From: Salinivirgaceae bacterium
GTDB taxonomy: Bacteria > Bacteroidota > Bacteroidia > Bacteroidales > SZUA-534
Reading direction: 5' to 3'
DNA length: 64,000 nt
Assembly: GCA_017527435.1 (NCBI GenBank)
Contig: JAFXQB010000017.1
Span: forward strand, 16,506-80,505
Under the pieces are notes generated by a model. It saw nothing but the letters and a program-made list of their open reading frames with translations. It was not told the origin of the DNA and did not search any database. Every line of letters begins with the position of its first letter. Position 1 is the stretch's first letter. Positions 8,732 to 16,766 of this stretch are shown here, piece after piece. A program made the translations under genes and the position numbers.

Positions 8732-11485
8732 ATGTTTTTTTTCGTGCGAAAGCATATTTTTACGGCGCTTAAAAAATGCAGCATTTTGAAAAAACTTCTT
8801 CTGACACTGACTGTTCTTCTGTTTCTGACAGCCGCCGCAAATGCGCAAAAACTAAGCGCCAAAGCCGACTTTGAGTGTCAGGGGCGTCCGCTGACCGAAT
8901 TTCTCGACAAGGCCGAATCCGTAGCGGGCGTGCGATTCTTCTACAAAGACAATTGGGTTAACAGCATCACCATTCCGACAGCAACATCGGGAAAGGAAAT
9001 TAAATGTGTGATTGATAATGCGATAACGGCCTATGGGCTTACTTACATTGTTTTTCAGGAACGCAACATTATTTTCATTCCGCAAGGCTTCACCGTTGAT
9101 AACGACAAACTGACCGAAGGGATGGTCGGCTACGTGAAAGTGATTGGCAATCTGATGGAAAAGGGCCGATACAAAGAGAACAAGGTTGAAGGGATAATCC
9201 GCGAAGGCAAGACCGAGACGCCGATTGCGGGCGCCGTGATTCAGGACAAGAAGCACAAACTGGCCACCACATCTGACGCCAACGGCCACTACGAACTGAT
9301 GCTTCCTGCGGGACAAACGGATATTGAAGTGTCGTTTATCGGCCTTGAAACTGAAATAGTTAAGATTGATGTGCTGAGTCCTGGCAAACTCGATATTGAA
9401 CTGATGGAAGCGTCGATTGCCATTGAAGGCGTGACGGTTACGGCGGCTGGCGGCAAAAGTCAGGTGAACCGCACGCAGATGGGTGTTGAAGCCATGGATA
9501 TGCAGACAATCAAGAAGTTGCCCGTGCTAATGGGCGAAGCTGACATTGTGCGCAGTATGACGCTGATGCCTGGTGTGCAGACGGCTGGCGAGATGTCGAC
9601 AGGTTTCAATGTTCGCGGCGGTAACGTGGACCAAAATCTTGTGCTGCTCAACGAGGCGCCCGTTTACAACACATCGCACATGTTCGGAATGTTCTCGACC
9701 TTCCTGCCAAACGCCATCAGCGGCGTGGAATTGTATAAAAGTTCGCAGCCCGCAAGTTACGGCAACCGCATCTCGTCGGTCATGGATATTAGTCTGAAGA
9801 AGGCCGACACCACCAAATTCCACGGCAACGCGGGCATCGGCATTCTCAACAGCAACATTTTCATTGAAGCGCCGATAAAGAACTTTTGCAGTTTCTACGT
9901 TGGCGGACGCGCCACATATTCAAATTGGATTCTGCATAAGTCGCACAATGTCAATATAAAAAACAGCTCAACCAACTTCCATGACCTGATTGCAAAAATC
10001 GATTTCAACCTAGGCCGCAACCACAAACTGGACGTTTTCGGATACGAGAGTGCCGACTATTTCAACTACAACAATATCAACAAGTTCGACTATTCGTCGC
10101 TGATTGGCGGAATGAATTACCGCTGGCTAATTACGCATGCGCTGCAATTCAAACTCTCAGCAGCCTATTCCGACTATAAATCAACACTTTCCGATTTAAG
10201 TCAGGAATCGCTTGCAAGCAATGTGGCCACAGGAATCAACCATATCCGCGGCAAAGCCGAGTTCCTGTTCGACTTGCTCGACCACAATCTGAATTTCGGC
10301 ATCGAAGGCAACCGTTTGGATATCAATCCTGGAAAGATGACCGCCTACAACGACAAATCGTCGGTTGAGCCGCAGGAACTCGACCATGAGAAAGGTTTGG
10401 AATTTGCGGGATTTATATCTGACAATTATGCGATTAGCGACAATTTGAGCCTGCTTGTGGGGTTGCGCTACTCGTGGTTCAGCAAAGTGGGCAGTTGCAC
10501 CGAGAACACATATTCCGACAGTCTGCCACGAAACAGGAACAGCATCAGTGGCTCAACCACTTACGGCAATGGCGAACTGGTGAAGCCTTATCACGGGCTT
10601 GAGCCGCGCATTGGTTTAAGGTACAAACTTAACCAAATCAGTTCAGTGAAAGCATCGTACAGTTATACGCGTCAGTATCAGCAACTTATTAGCGGCAATA
10701 CTTCGGCTATGCCGTCAGATTATTGGAAAATGGCCGACAGCAACATCGAGCCGATGAGTTGTCAGCAGGTTTCAGCTGGCTTTTTTGCCACAGTTGTTGA
10801 AGAGATGTTCGACCTTTCGGCTGAAGTCTACTACAAAAGTATTGAAAATCAGCTCGATTACAAAAACGGCGCGGTGCTGACCATGAACAAGGCCGTTGAG
10901 CAGGATGTGCTGCCAGGCAAGGTTCATTCCTACGGACTCGAACTGATGGTGAAGAAGAACATTGGCGACTTGACAGGCTGGATTAGTTACACGTTGTCGA
11001 ACACCGAGATAAAAGTTGACGGGCGGTACCTCGAAGAGAAAATCAACGACGGCCGTTACTACAAAGCCACAACACACCATCTGCACGACTTGAGCGTGAC
11101 GGCAAGTTACCAGATTACGCGCCGCTGGAACGCTTCGGCCAACTTTGTGCTAACAAGCGGAAGGCCTGTAACCTACCCCGAATACAAATACCCTATTGCA
11201 GGTATGGAAGTGGTTAGTTTTTCCGACCGCAACAAATATCAGTTGCCCGCCTACCACCGTCTCGACCTTTCGGCCACCTATGACGGGTTTATGAACAAGA
11301 AGAAAAAAATCCACCCGTCGCTGACATTTTCCGTTTACAATGTTTACGGGCACAAGAACATATATTCGGTTTATTATAAGAAAGATGAGCCGTCGGCTTT
11401 GAACGACTACAATGCATTCGGACTTTACAAACTGTCGATAATCGGCATTCCTGTTCCATCGGTAACGCTTAATTTAAGATTCTGA
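8732..11485 (+). CDS. TonB-dependent outer-membrane receptor with STN and carboxypeptidase-like N-terminal domains
   Basis: A 917-residue outer-membrane receptor. Signal peptide at about 15-38 (ends AAANAQ). Then an STN/secretin-like domain (about 40-125, DFECQGRPLTEFLDKAE), a CarboxypepD_reg-like domain (about 147-235, IAGAVIQDKKHKLATTSDAN), and a plug (about 245-350) with MPGVQTAGEMSTGFNVRGGN. The rest is a beta barrel ending in Phe (LNLRF), as expected for Bam insertion. The partner gene two bases downstream encodes a DUF4249 lipoprotein, a known pairing in Bacteroidetes. The ligand is unknown. The STN domain would fit signalling, but no anti-sigma or sigma gene is adjacent. Confidence 0.9.
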   Translation: MFFFVRKHIFTALKKCSILKKLLLTLTVLLFLTAAANAQKLSAKADFECQGRPLTEFLDKAESVAGVRFFYKDNWVNSITIPTATSGKEIKCVIDNAITAYGLTYIVFQERNIIFIPQGFTVDNDKLTEGMVGYVKVIGNLMEKGRYKENKVEGIIREGKTETPIAGAVIQDKKHKLATTSDANGHYELMLPAGQTDIEVSFIGLETEIVKIDVLSPGKLDIELMEASIAIEGVTVTAAGGKSQVNRTQMGVEAMDMQTIKKLPVLMGEADIVRSMTLMPGVQTAGEMSTGFNVRGGNVDQNLVLLNEAPVYNTSHMFGMFSTFLPNAISGVELYKSSQPASYGNRISSVMDISLKKADTTKFHGNAGIGILNSNIFIEAPIKNFCSFYVGGRATYSNWILHKSHNVNIKNSSTNFHDLIAKIDFNLGRNHKLDVFGYESADYFNYNNINKFDYSSLIGGMNYRWLITHALQFKLSAAYSDYKSTLSDLSQESLASNVATGINHIRGKAEFLFDLLDHNLNFGIEGNRLDINPGKMTAYNDKSSVEPQELDHEKGLEFAGFISDNYAISDNLSLLVGLRYSWFSKVGSCTENTYSDSLPRNRNSISGSTTYGNGELVKPYHGLEPRIGLRYKLNQISSVKASYSYTRQYQQLISGNTSAMPSDYWKMADSNIEPMSCQQVSAGFFATVVEEMFDLSAEVYYKSIENQLDYKNGAVLTMNKAVEQDVLPGKVHSYGLELMVKKNIGDLTGWISYTLSNTEIKVDGRYLEEKINDGRYYKATTHHLHDLSVTASYQITRRWNASANFVLTSGRPVTYPEYKYPIAGMEVVSFSDRNKYQLPAYHRLDLSATYDGFMNKKKKIHPSLTFSVYNVYGHKNIYSVYYKKDEPSALNDYNAFGLYKLSIIGIPVPSVTLNLRF

Positions 11486-11487
11486 TT

Positions 11488-12552
11488 ATGAGATATTTTA
11501 AAATATTAATCGCTGTTATTCTGCTTGTCGGGTGCGAAGAGTACTTTCGACCTGACATCGATGAAATGGAACCTGCCTATGTAATTGACGGCCTTTTGAC
11601 TGACGAGCCAGGACCATACAAGGTTAAAATTATGAAAACCAGCGGATACAATGGCAAAACAGAAACGGTGACTGACGCCCACGTTCGAATTGAATGTAGT
11701 GATGGTAACACATATTATCTTCTCTGTGACTCATCGGGTTGTTATTTAACCGATTCTGCAAAATTTGTTGGCGAAGTAGGCAAATCATACAAACTTGTTG
11801 CAATTTTTGCTGACGGACATCATATAGAATCTTCCTACGAGGAAATGTTACCCAGCCCTGAAATAGAAGATATTAACGGCTTTTATTACGAATCAAAGGA
11901 AATCGCCACAAATGGTGATGAATATTTTAATGGTGTTGATTACGGAATATGTGCTACAAATACAACTGCCGCCGCTGGATACACACCATATTACCGATAT
12001 GATTGTAAGATCGTGATGCAAACTCATCAGCGCTATCCCGGAACCTTTCCCGCAGACCGCTACATATATCGTCCGTTCACCCCAGAGGGATTGTTGGTTA
12101 TTGCTGATGCGAACAACTACATCGATAACAAAATCATTGGTAATCATATATATAGAACACCAAGAAAAATGTTATTCATCGGGATTGACTCATTGGTTGA
12201 GGGTATGACCGATTTTAATATTTATGATTATGGTGAGTTTGTGCTTGTAAAGCAATTTTCGATGGATGAAAACCAATATAATTATTGGAAGGCAGTGAAA
12301 GAACAGCAGGAAAACACAAACGGTTTCTTTGGACACATTGAAAATCAGCCAATTGGAAATATAAACAGCAATACTGGCGAAAAGGTGTTAGGTTATTTTT
12401 GTGTATCGTCAGTGAAACAGAATTTCAGCGCATTAGGACTGAATGAATCAAAAAAATATGTCAGCAAGTATGATGCTGACTATTTCCCTGATACTGATAC
12501 GGTTGCCATATACGAACGTCCTCAGGATTTCACAATAATGTTTCAGAATTGA
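11488..12552 (+). CDS. DUF4249 lipoprotein, partner of the TonB receptor
   Basis: A 354-residue predicted lipoprotein with lipobox LLVGC (Cys16). The mature start CEEYFRPDIDEMEPAYVIDGLLTD matches the usual opening of DUF4249 proteins, which begin with a short beta-rich, Ig-like region. It starts 2 bp after the receptor stop, so the two are co-transcribed. By analogy with SusD-like partners it may sit on the outside of the barrel, but DUF4249 function is not established. Confidence 0.8.
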   Translation: MRYFKILIAVILLVGCEEYFRPDIDEMEPAYVIDGLLTDEPGPYKVKIMKTSGYNGKTETVTDAHVRIECSDGNTYYLLCDSSGCYLTDSAKFVGEVGKSYKLVAIFADGHHIESSYEEMLPSPEIEDINGFYYESKEIATNGDEYFNGVDYGICATNTTAAAGYTPYYRYDCKIVMQTHQRYPGTFPADRYIYRPFTPEGLLVIADANNYIDNKIIGNHIYRTPRKMLFIGIDSLVEGMTDFNIYDYGEFVLVKQFSMDENQYNYWKAVKEQQENTNGFFGHIENQPIGNINSNTGEKVLGYFCVSSVKQNFSALGLNESKKYVSKYDADYFPDTDTVAIYERPQDFTIMFQN

Positions 12553-12557
12553 GCAAA

Positions 12558-14195
12558 ATGATTGTCAGAATTTTATCTATATTATTACTACTGACCGCGA
12601 CTTTCAGTACACAAGCACAGAAACTGACCGTTGACTACCCGATTTGGCTCAAAACTGACCGCAGCAGTTATATCTCAGGCGATGACGCTCTTTTCTGCCT
12701 GTTCCTTCACGAAGGAATTATCAATGACACAATGTCCGGAAACGATATTATTATTGATGTTACCGATATTGAAAAACATTGGATTACAGGTACAATTGTC
12801 AAACAGACGGGCGGAATGGCATCGGGTATGATAAACCTGCCCGACACTCTTGCATCAGGCTACTATCGACTTTACGCACGCACTAATATTCCGAACATAG
12901 AAAACCATTTTTGCAGTTGTGAATTTTTGGTGAGCAACCGTTTCGACAATGACCCCCAATTAGTTAAACATAGCCAACTTCAGAAAAACGACCATAAGAC
13001 AACAAGTCAGATAATCGGCATTGGCAAGACTGATTTTGCTGCGCACGATAAGATTAACATCGCCCTCACCTGCCCCGATTCAGTGATGGGTGCCATTCGT
13101 ATCATAGGTAAAAAACAATGGGACAATGAGTTGGAACCATTTTTTGGCAAGATTGAACCATTCAGTCTAAACGAAGGCTATACGTCGCTCACACCCTACG
13201 ACGGCATTCTGATGGCCGGCACTGTTACTGATTCTGTTTCGGAAGAGCCAATTGACAATGCCATTGTGCTTATATCGTTGCAAGACAGCATTATAAGGCT
13301 CAAATACGACATTACTGACAACGAAGGTTCATTCTGCGTTCTGTTGCACAATTACTACGGCCAGCAGGAAGTGTTTGTGAACGCATTCAATCAGCAAATG
13401 GAACCAATAAGCAACACCAGAATCACCTTGCGAAATCAGTTTGAGATCGACCCCTCCCAACCAACAGAACTCATTCAAACACAATACGCGCCTGATAGTC
13501 TTGAGCTCAACAAGGCTCTGATTGCCAAAGCTTTTGAGATGCAACAATTCACACCCATTGGCATAAGCAACCGCCCCGAAACTCTCTACGATCATTTTGT
13601 CTTGGGCACGCCTCGCCACACTGCTTTCACAGATGATTTTATCGAACTTAATGATTTCCGCGAGATAACCCGCGAAATAACTCCCTTCATTCGGATGCGC
13701 AAAGGCAAAAACGGCCAACCCGAGCTGCGTGTCGCGTCTGACAAAGGTGCCGTCACTGCCAATCCGCTTCTGCTTGTCGACGGTGTGCCGCTGACCGACC
13801 TTAACCAGCTGATTGACAAAGGTAGCACTGTTGTCAAACGTGTTGATACGCAGAACAAACCGCGCAATTTTGGAAATATCAGCTTCACCAATGGCATTGT
13901 GGCCGTCTGGACTCATAAAATCGATTTCTGGGAAAACTGCCGTGTGCCCGGCACTTATAGGTTTGTGGTTCAAGGATTTCAACCACCAATAACCGAGACT
14001 GTACCCGCACCATCAAAAGACCGGCTACCCGATTTGCGGCAAACCATCTATTGGAATCCGTCGGTGAACACCGCTGAACTAAAAAACATCAGCACCACAC
14101 TTTCAGACGAGACAGGCGAGTTTGTAATTGAGTTTTTCGGCATTGGCCGCGATGGAAAAATCTTCAAAGACTTCAAGCAAATCAACGTCAGATAA
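12558..14195 (+). CDS. Exported protein with macroglobulin-like, carboxypeptidase-regulatory-like and plug-like regions
   Basis: About 545 residues with a signal peptide ending FSTQAQ. Residues about 20-120 resemble an alpha-2-macroglobulin MG2-type domain (WLKTDRSSYISGDDALF ... LASGYYRLYA). Residues about 215-295 look like a CarboxypepD_reg/CnaB domain (GTVTDSVSEEPIDNAIVLIS). Residues about 390-455 resemble a TonB plug segment (NPLLLVDGVPLTDL ... GNISFTNGIVAVWTHK). The frame also allows TTG at 12549 overlapping the previous stop; ATG at 12558 is the first normal start. Third gene of the receptor operon. Function unknown; it may be a periplasmic or surface accessory of the receptor. Confidence 0.65.
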   Translation: MIVRILSILLLLTATFSTQAQKLTVDYPIWLKTDRSSYISGDDALFCLFLHEGIINDTMSGNDIIIDVTDIEKHWITGTIVKQTGGMASGMINLPDTLASGYYRLYARTNIPNIENHFCSCEFLVSNRFDNDPQLVKHSQLQKNDHKTTSQIIGIGKTDFAAHDKINIALTCPDSVMGAIRIIGKKQWDNELEPFFGKIEPFSLNEGYTSLTPYDGILMAGTVTDSVSEEPIDNAIVLISLQDSIIRLKYDITDNEGSFCVLLHNYYGQQEVFVNAFNQQMEPISNTRITLRNQFEIDPSQPTELIQTQYAPDSLELNKALIAKAFEMQQFTPIGISNRPETLYDHFVLGTPRHTAFTDDFIELNDFREITREITPFIRMRKGKNGQPELRVASDKGAVTANPLLLVDGVPLTDLNQLIDKGSTVVKRVDTQNKPRNFGNISFTNGIVAVWTHKIDFWENCRVPGTYRFVVQGFQPPITETVPAPSKDRLPDLRQTIYWNPSVNTAELKNISTTLSDETGEFVIEFFGIGRDGKIFKDFKQINVR

Positions 14196-14198
14196 ATC

Positions 14199-14903
14199 AT
14201 GAAACGCACCATAAAATACATATTAACAGCCGTTTGCGTAGTTTTAGCGATAACTGCCGATGCTCAAGGCAAAATGACAAAAAAAACAGCCATTCAGCAC
14301 ATTACTGGCGAACCGTTTGTCCACTACTACGCAATGTTCGATGGTGTCCCATTCTATCAGGGCGACTGGCTGACGGGCAGCGTCACAATGAAGAGCGGTG
14401 AAACCTACAACAACCTTCAACTGCGCTACGATGAGTACAAAGATAACCTTATCTACCAGAACAATGTCACAAACAACGTCATAATCATAGATAAAAACTC
14501 AATTGAGCATTTCACACTCACACTTCCGCTCAACGGAAAAGTTGAAACATTCAAACCAATTGTGAATAAGAATCTTAAAGATCAAAGCGGCCGTTATTTT
14601 GCTATTATTCTTGAAGATAGTATTTCGGTGATAAAAAAATACGAATCAAAGGAAGAACAGTACAGCAACATTAATATGACGATAAAAAAAACGGGCGCAT
14701 TTGTGCACAAAGAAATCCGCTACACGTGGGATGGCAACGAATTGAATGCAGTTCCACGATTCCGCCGCAAGCTTCTTCGTCAATATCCCGAGCACAAGGA
14801 AGAACTTCGTAAATTCTTCTTTCACAATCACATCCGTATGAAAAACGATGATGATGTGCGATTGCTGTATCAAGAGATTAACAAATTTGTAAAGGGTCAT
14901 TAA
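14199..14903 (+). CDS. Secreted hypothetical protein, fourth gene of the TonB/DUF4249 operon
   Basis: A 234-residue protein with a signal peptide ending ITADAQG. The mature part starts with a region like DWLTGSVTMKSGETYNNLQLRYDEYKD; this pattern of a loose beta-rich domain occurs in many Bacteroidetes hypotheticals. The C-terminal part is basic and helical (PRFRRKLLRQYPEHKEELRK). It starts 3 bp after the previous stop, so it belongs to the same transcript. No function can be assigned. Confidence 0.65.
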   Translation: MKRTIKYILTAVCVVLAITADAQGKMTKKTAIQHITGEPFVHYYAMFDGVPFYQGDWLTGSVTMKSGETYNNLQLRYDEYKDNLIYQNNVTNNVIIIDKNSIEHFTLTLPLNGKVETFKPIVNKNLKDQSGRYFAIILEDSISVIKKYESKEEQYSNINMTIKKTGAFVHKEIRYTWDGNELNAVPRFRRKLLRQYPEHKEELRKFFFHNHIRMKNDDDVRLLYQEINKFVKGH

Positions 14904-15011
14904 TATTTTAAGCGTCAGCTTCAAAACATAACGTTCCCACCACCCTGTTTAAGTATTCCACTTATTTAAAAACGGCCACGAAAAATCGGTTCGCGTTGTC
15001 GGCTAAAATTT

Positions 15012-15019
15012 TACCTTTG
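15012..15019 (+). promoter_or_regulatory. Probable -7 element for the DASS transporter
   Basis: TACCTTTG matches TAnnTTTG exactly and lies 49 bp before the start codon. The sequence just after it (CGGCTCATTTTGC) is nearly the same as that after the -7 element at 20462. No perfect -33 element. Confidence 0.45.
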
Positions 15020-15068
15020 CGGCTCATTTTGCGAATGCATTATTAATAACAAAAAAAACAACTTTAAA

Positions 15069-16616
15069 ATGGACACAAAAAAGTTAATTAAGTTATTGAT
15101 TCCGTTTGCTTTGTTCCTGATTGCCTGGTGCGTCCCGACATCGTTCTACGGAATTGATGCTCTGACTCTGGTTCAACAACGCGTGATTGCAATGTTCATT
15201 CTTGCAGCACTTCTGTGGATTTTCGAACCAATTCCGAACTGGACAACATCAGTGCTGGTGATTGTGCTGTCGCTGCTGACCGTCTCGAACAAAGGCATCG
15301 GCTACTTCTGCACACCCGAAGCAGGCGAATTGGTGGTTTACACCAAAATTATGTCGGCATTCGCTGACCCTGTTGTTATGCTGTTCCTTGGCGGATTCGT
15401 GCTGGCAATTATGGCATCGAAATACGGACTCGACGTTACACTGGCCCGCATAATGCTGAAACCTTTCGGCACAAAACCGAAATGGGTGCTGCTGGGCTTC
15501 CTGGTTGTAATCGCCGTCTTCTCAATGTTTATGAGCAACACCGCCACCGCCGCTATGATGCTGGCTTTCCTGGCACCTGTGCTTGCTGTTCTGCCATCAG
15601 ACGACAAAGGAAAAATCGGCCTTTCGCTGGCTATTCCTGTGGCTGCCAACCTTGGCGGCATCGGCACACCTATCGGCACTCCGCCTAACGCCACTGCCGT
15701 GAAGTTCCTTGGCGACGCAGGTCTCGACGTTTCGTTCGGCGAGTGGGCGCTGCGTATGATTCCGTTCGTGATTATTATGATTCTGTTTGCCTGGATTATG
15801 CTGCAGGTTCTGTTCCCGTTCAAGTCGCAGGAAGTGGTGCTCGACATCAAAAAGAGCGACCGCAAGAGCGACTGGAAGACCATTGTGGTTTGGTGCACAT
15901 TCATCGGCACAATCCTTTTGTGGGCAACCGAGAAACTCACAGGCATCAACTCTAACGTGGTGGCTCTCATCCCGTTGGCCGTGCTCACCTGCTGCGGAAT
16001 CTTCACCAAAGAAGACATCAAGGAAATCAACTGGACAGTGCTCTGGCTGGTTGCAGGCGGTTTCGCCCTTGGCACCGACCTTCAGGGCACAGGCCTTGCC
16101 AAAGTGCTGATTGAAGCCATTCCGTTCGGCACAATGGGCGTTGTTGCGGTGTTCATCATTGCGGGCCTTGTCTGCTACTTCCTTTCGAACTTCATCAGCA
16201 ACTCGGCCACCGCTGCGCTGCTCATCCCGATTCTGATTGTGATTGCCGAAGCAATGAGTATGCCCGAAGCCGCAAGCCACGACACATTTATGGCTCTGGG
16301 CGGCACACAGGCAATGATTTCGTTCATCGCCGTCTGCGCGTCAATCGCAATGCTGTTCCCGATTTCGACACCGCCGAACGCAATCGCTTCTTCAACTGGT
16401 TTGGTTGAGACGAAGGATATGGCCAAAATCGGCGCCATTGTGGGTATTGTAGCCTTCATCCTTGGCTACTTCTGGCTGACAAAGATTTTCCCGTTCCAAA
16501 GTAAAGGTGATGCCGCACCTGCCAAAACCGAGCAAGTGGCAGCACCTGCAGTTGTAGCCGCCGACTCGACTTTTGTCGCTGATTCAACTGCAATAGATAG
16601 TACAGACATCAAATAA
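15069..16616 (+). CDS. DASS/SLC13-family sodium:anion symporter
   Basis: A 515-residue inner-membrane transporter of the divalent anion:Na+ symporter family (dicarboxylates, citrate, phosphate or sulfate). About 11 to 14 hydrophobic segments and the paired family motifs are visible: SNTATAAMML (Ser-Asn-Thr at 156-158) and SNSATAALLIP in the second half, with the GGIGTPIGTPPNATAV and FPISTPPNAIA Na+-site blocks. An Ala/Asp/Thr-rich tail of about 30 residues (APAKTEQVAAP...) follows the last helix and is unusual. Single-gene unit with its own terminator. The substrate cannot be inferred, though dicarboxylate is most common. Confidence 0.9.
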   Translation: MDTKKLIKLLIPFALFLIAWCVPTSFYGIDALTLVQQRVIAMFILAALLWIFEPIPNWTTSVLVIVLSLLTVSNKGIGYFCTPEAGELVVYTKIMSAFADPVVMLFLGGFVLAIMASKYGLDVTLARIMLKPFGTKPKWVLLGFLVVIAVFSMFMSNTATAAMMLAFLAPVLAVLPSDDKGKIGLSLAIPVAANLGGIGTPIGTPPNATAVKFLGDAGLDVSFGEWALRMIPFVIIMILFAWIMLQVLFPFKSQEVVLDIKKSDRKSDWKTIVVWCTFIGTILLWATEKLTGINSNVVALIPLAVLTCCGIFTKEDIKEINWTVLWLVAGGFALGTDLQGTGLAKVLIEAIPFGTMGVVAVFIIAGLVCYFLSNFISNSATAALLIPILIVIAEAMSMPEAASHDTFMALGGTQAMISFIAVCASIAMLFPISTPPNAIASSTGLVETKDMAKIGAIVGIVAFILGYFWLTKIFPFQSKGDAAPAKTEQVAAPAVVAADSTFVADSTAIDSTDIK

Positions 16617-16640
16617 GCGTTCCGCGTAAAACGCCATACA

Positions 16641-16674
16641 AAAGCACCGAGGTTGCGGCTTCGGTGCTTTTTTT
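16641..16674 (+). terminator. Intrinsic terminator after the DASS gene
   Basis: A 10-bp stem AAAGCACCGA/TCGGTGCTTT with loop GGTTGCGGCT, then a T tract to 16674. Confidence 0.9.
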
Positions 16675-16690
16675 GTATGTTTATTGGTCG

Positions 16691-16744
16691 CTAACCGATT
16701 CAATCCGATTTTCTCCGAAAAGTTGTTCTGATTGAATCGGTTAG
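16691..16744. promoter_or_regulatory. Perfect 15-bp inverted repeat upstream of relA
   Basis: CTAACCGATTCAATC (16691-16705) is repeated inverted as GATTGAATCGGTTAG (16730-16744) around a 24-base loop. It ends 22 bp before the relA start codon. It could be an operator, a leader hairpin, or a member of the interspersed CTAACCGATT repeat family seen also at 35041 and 61606. Confidence 0.6.
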
Positions 16745-16766
16745 AGAATATTTGGTTTATGTTAGA

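Noticed and set aside
16752..16766. Longer relA start at TTG 16752
   Set aside because: It lies directly against the inverted repeat and adds five codons without family support; ATG at 16767 is better.
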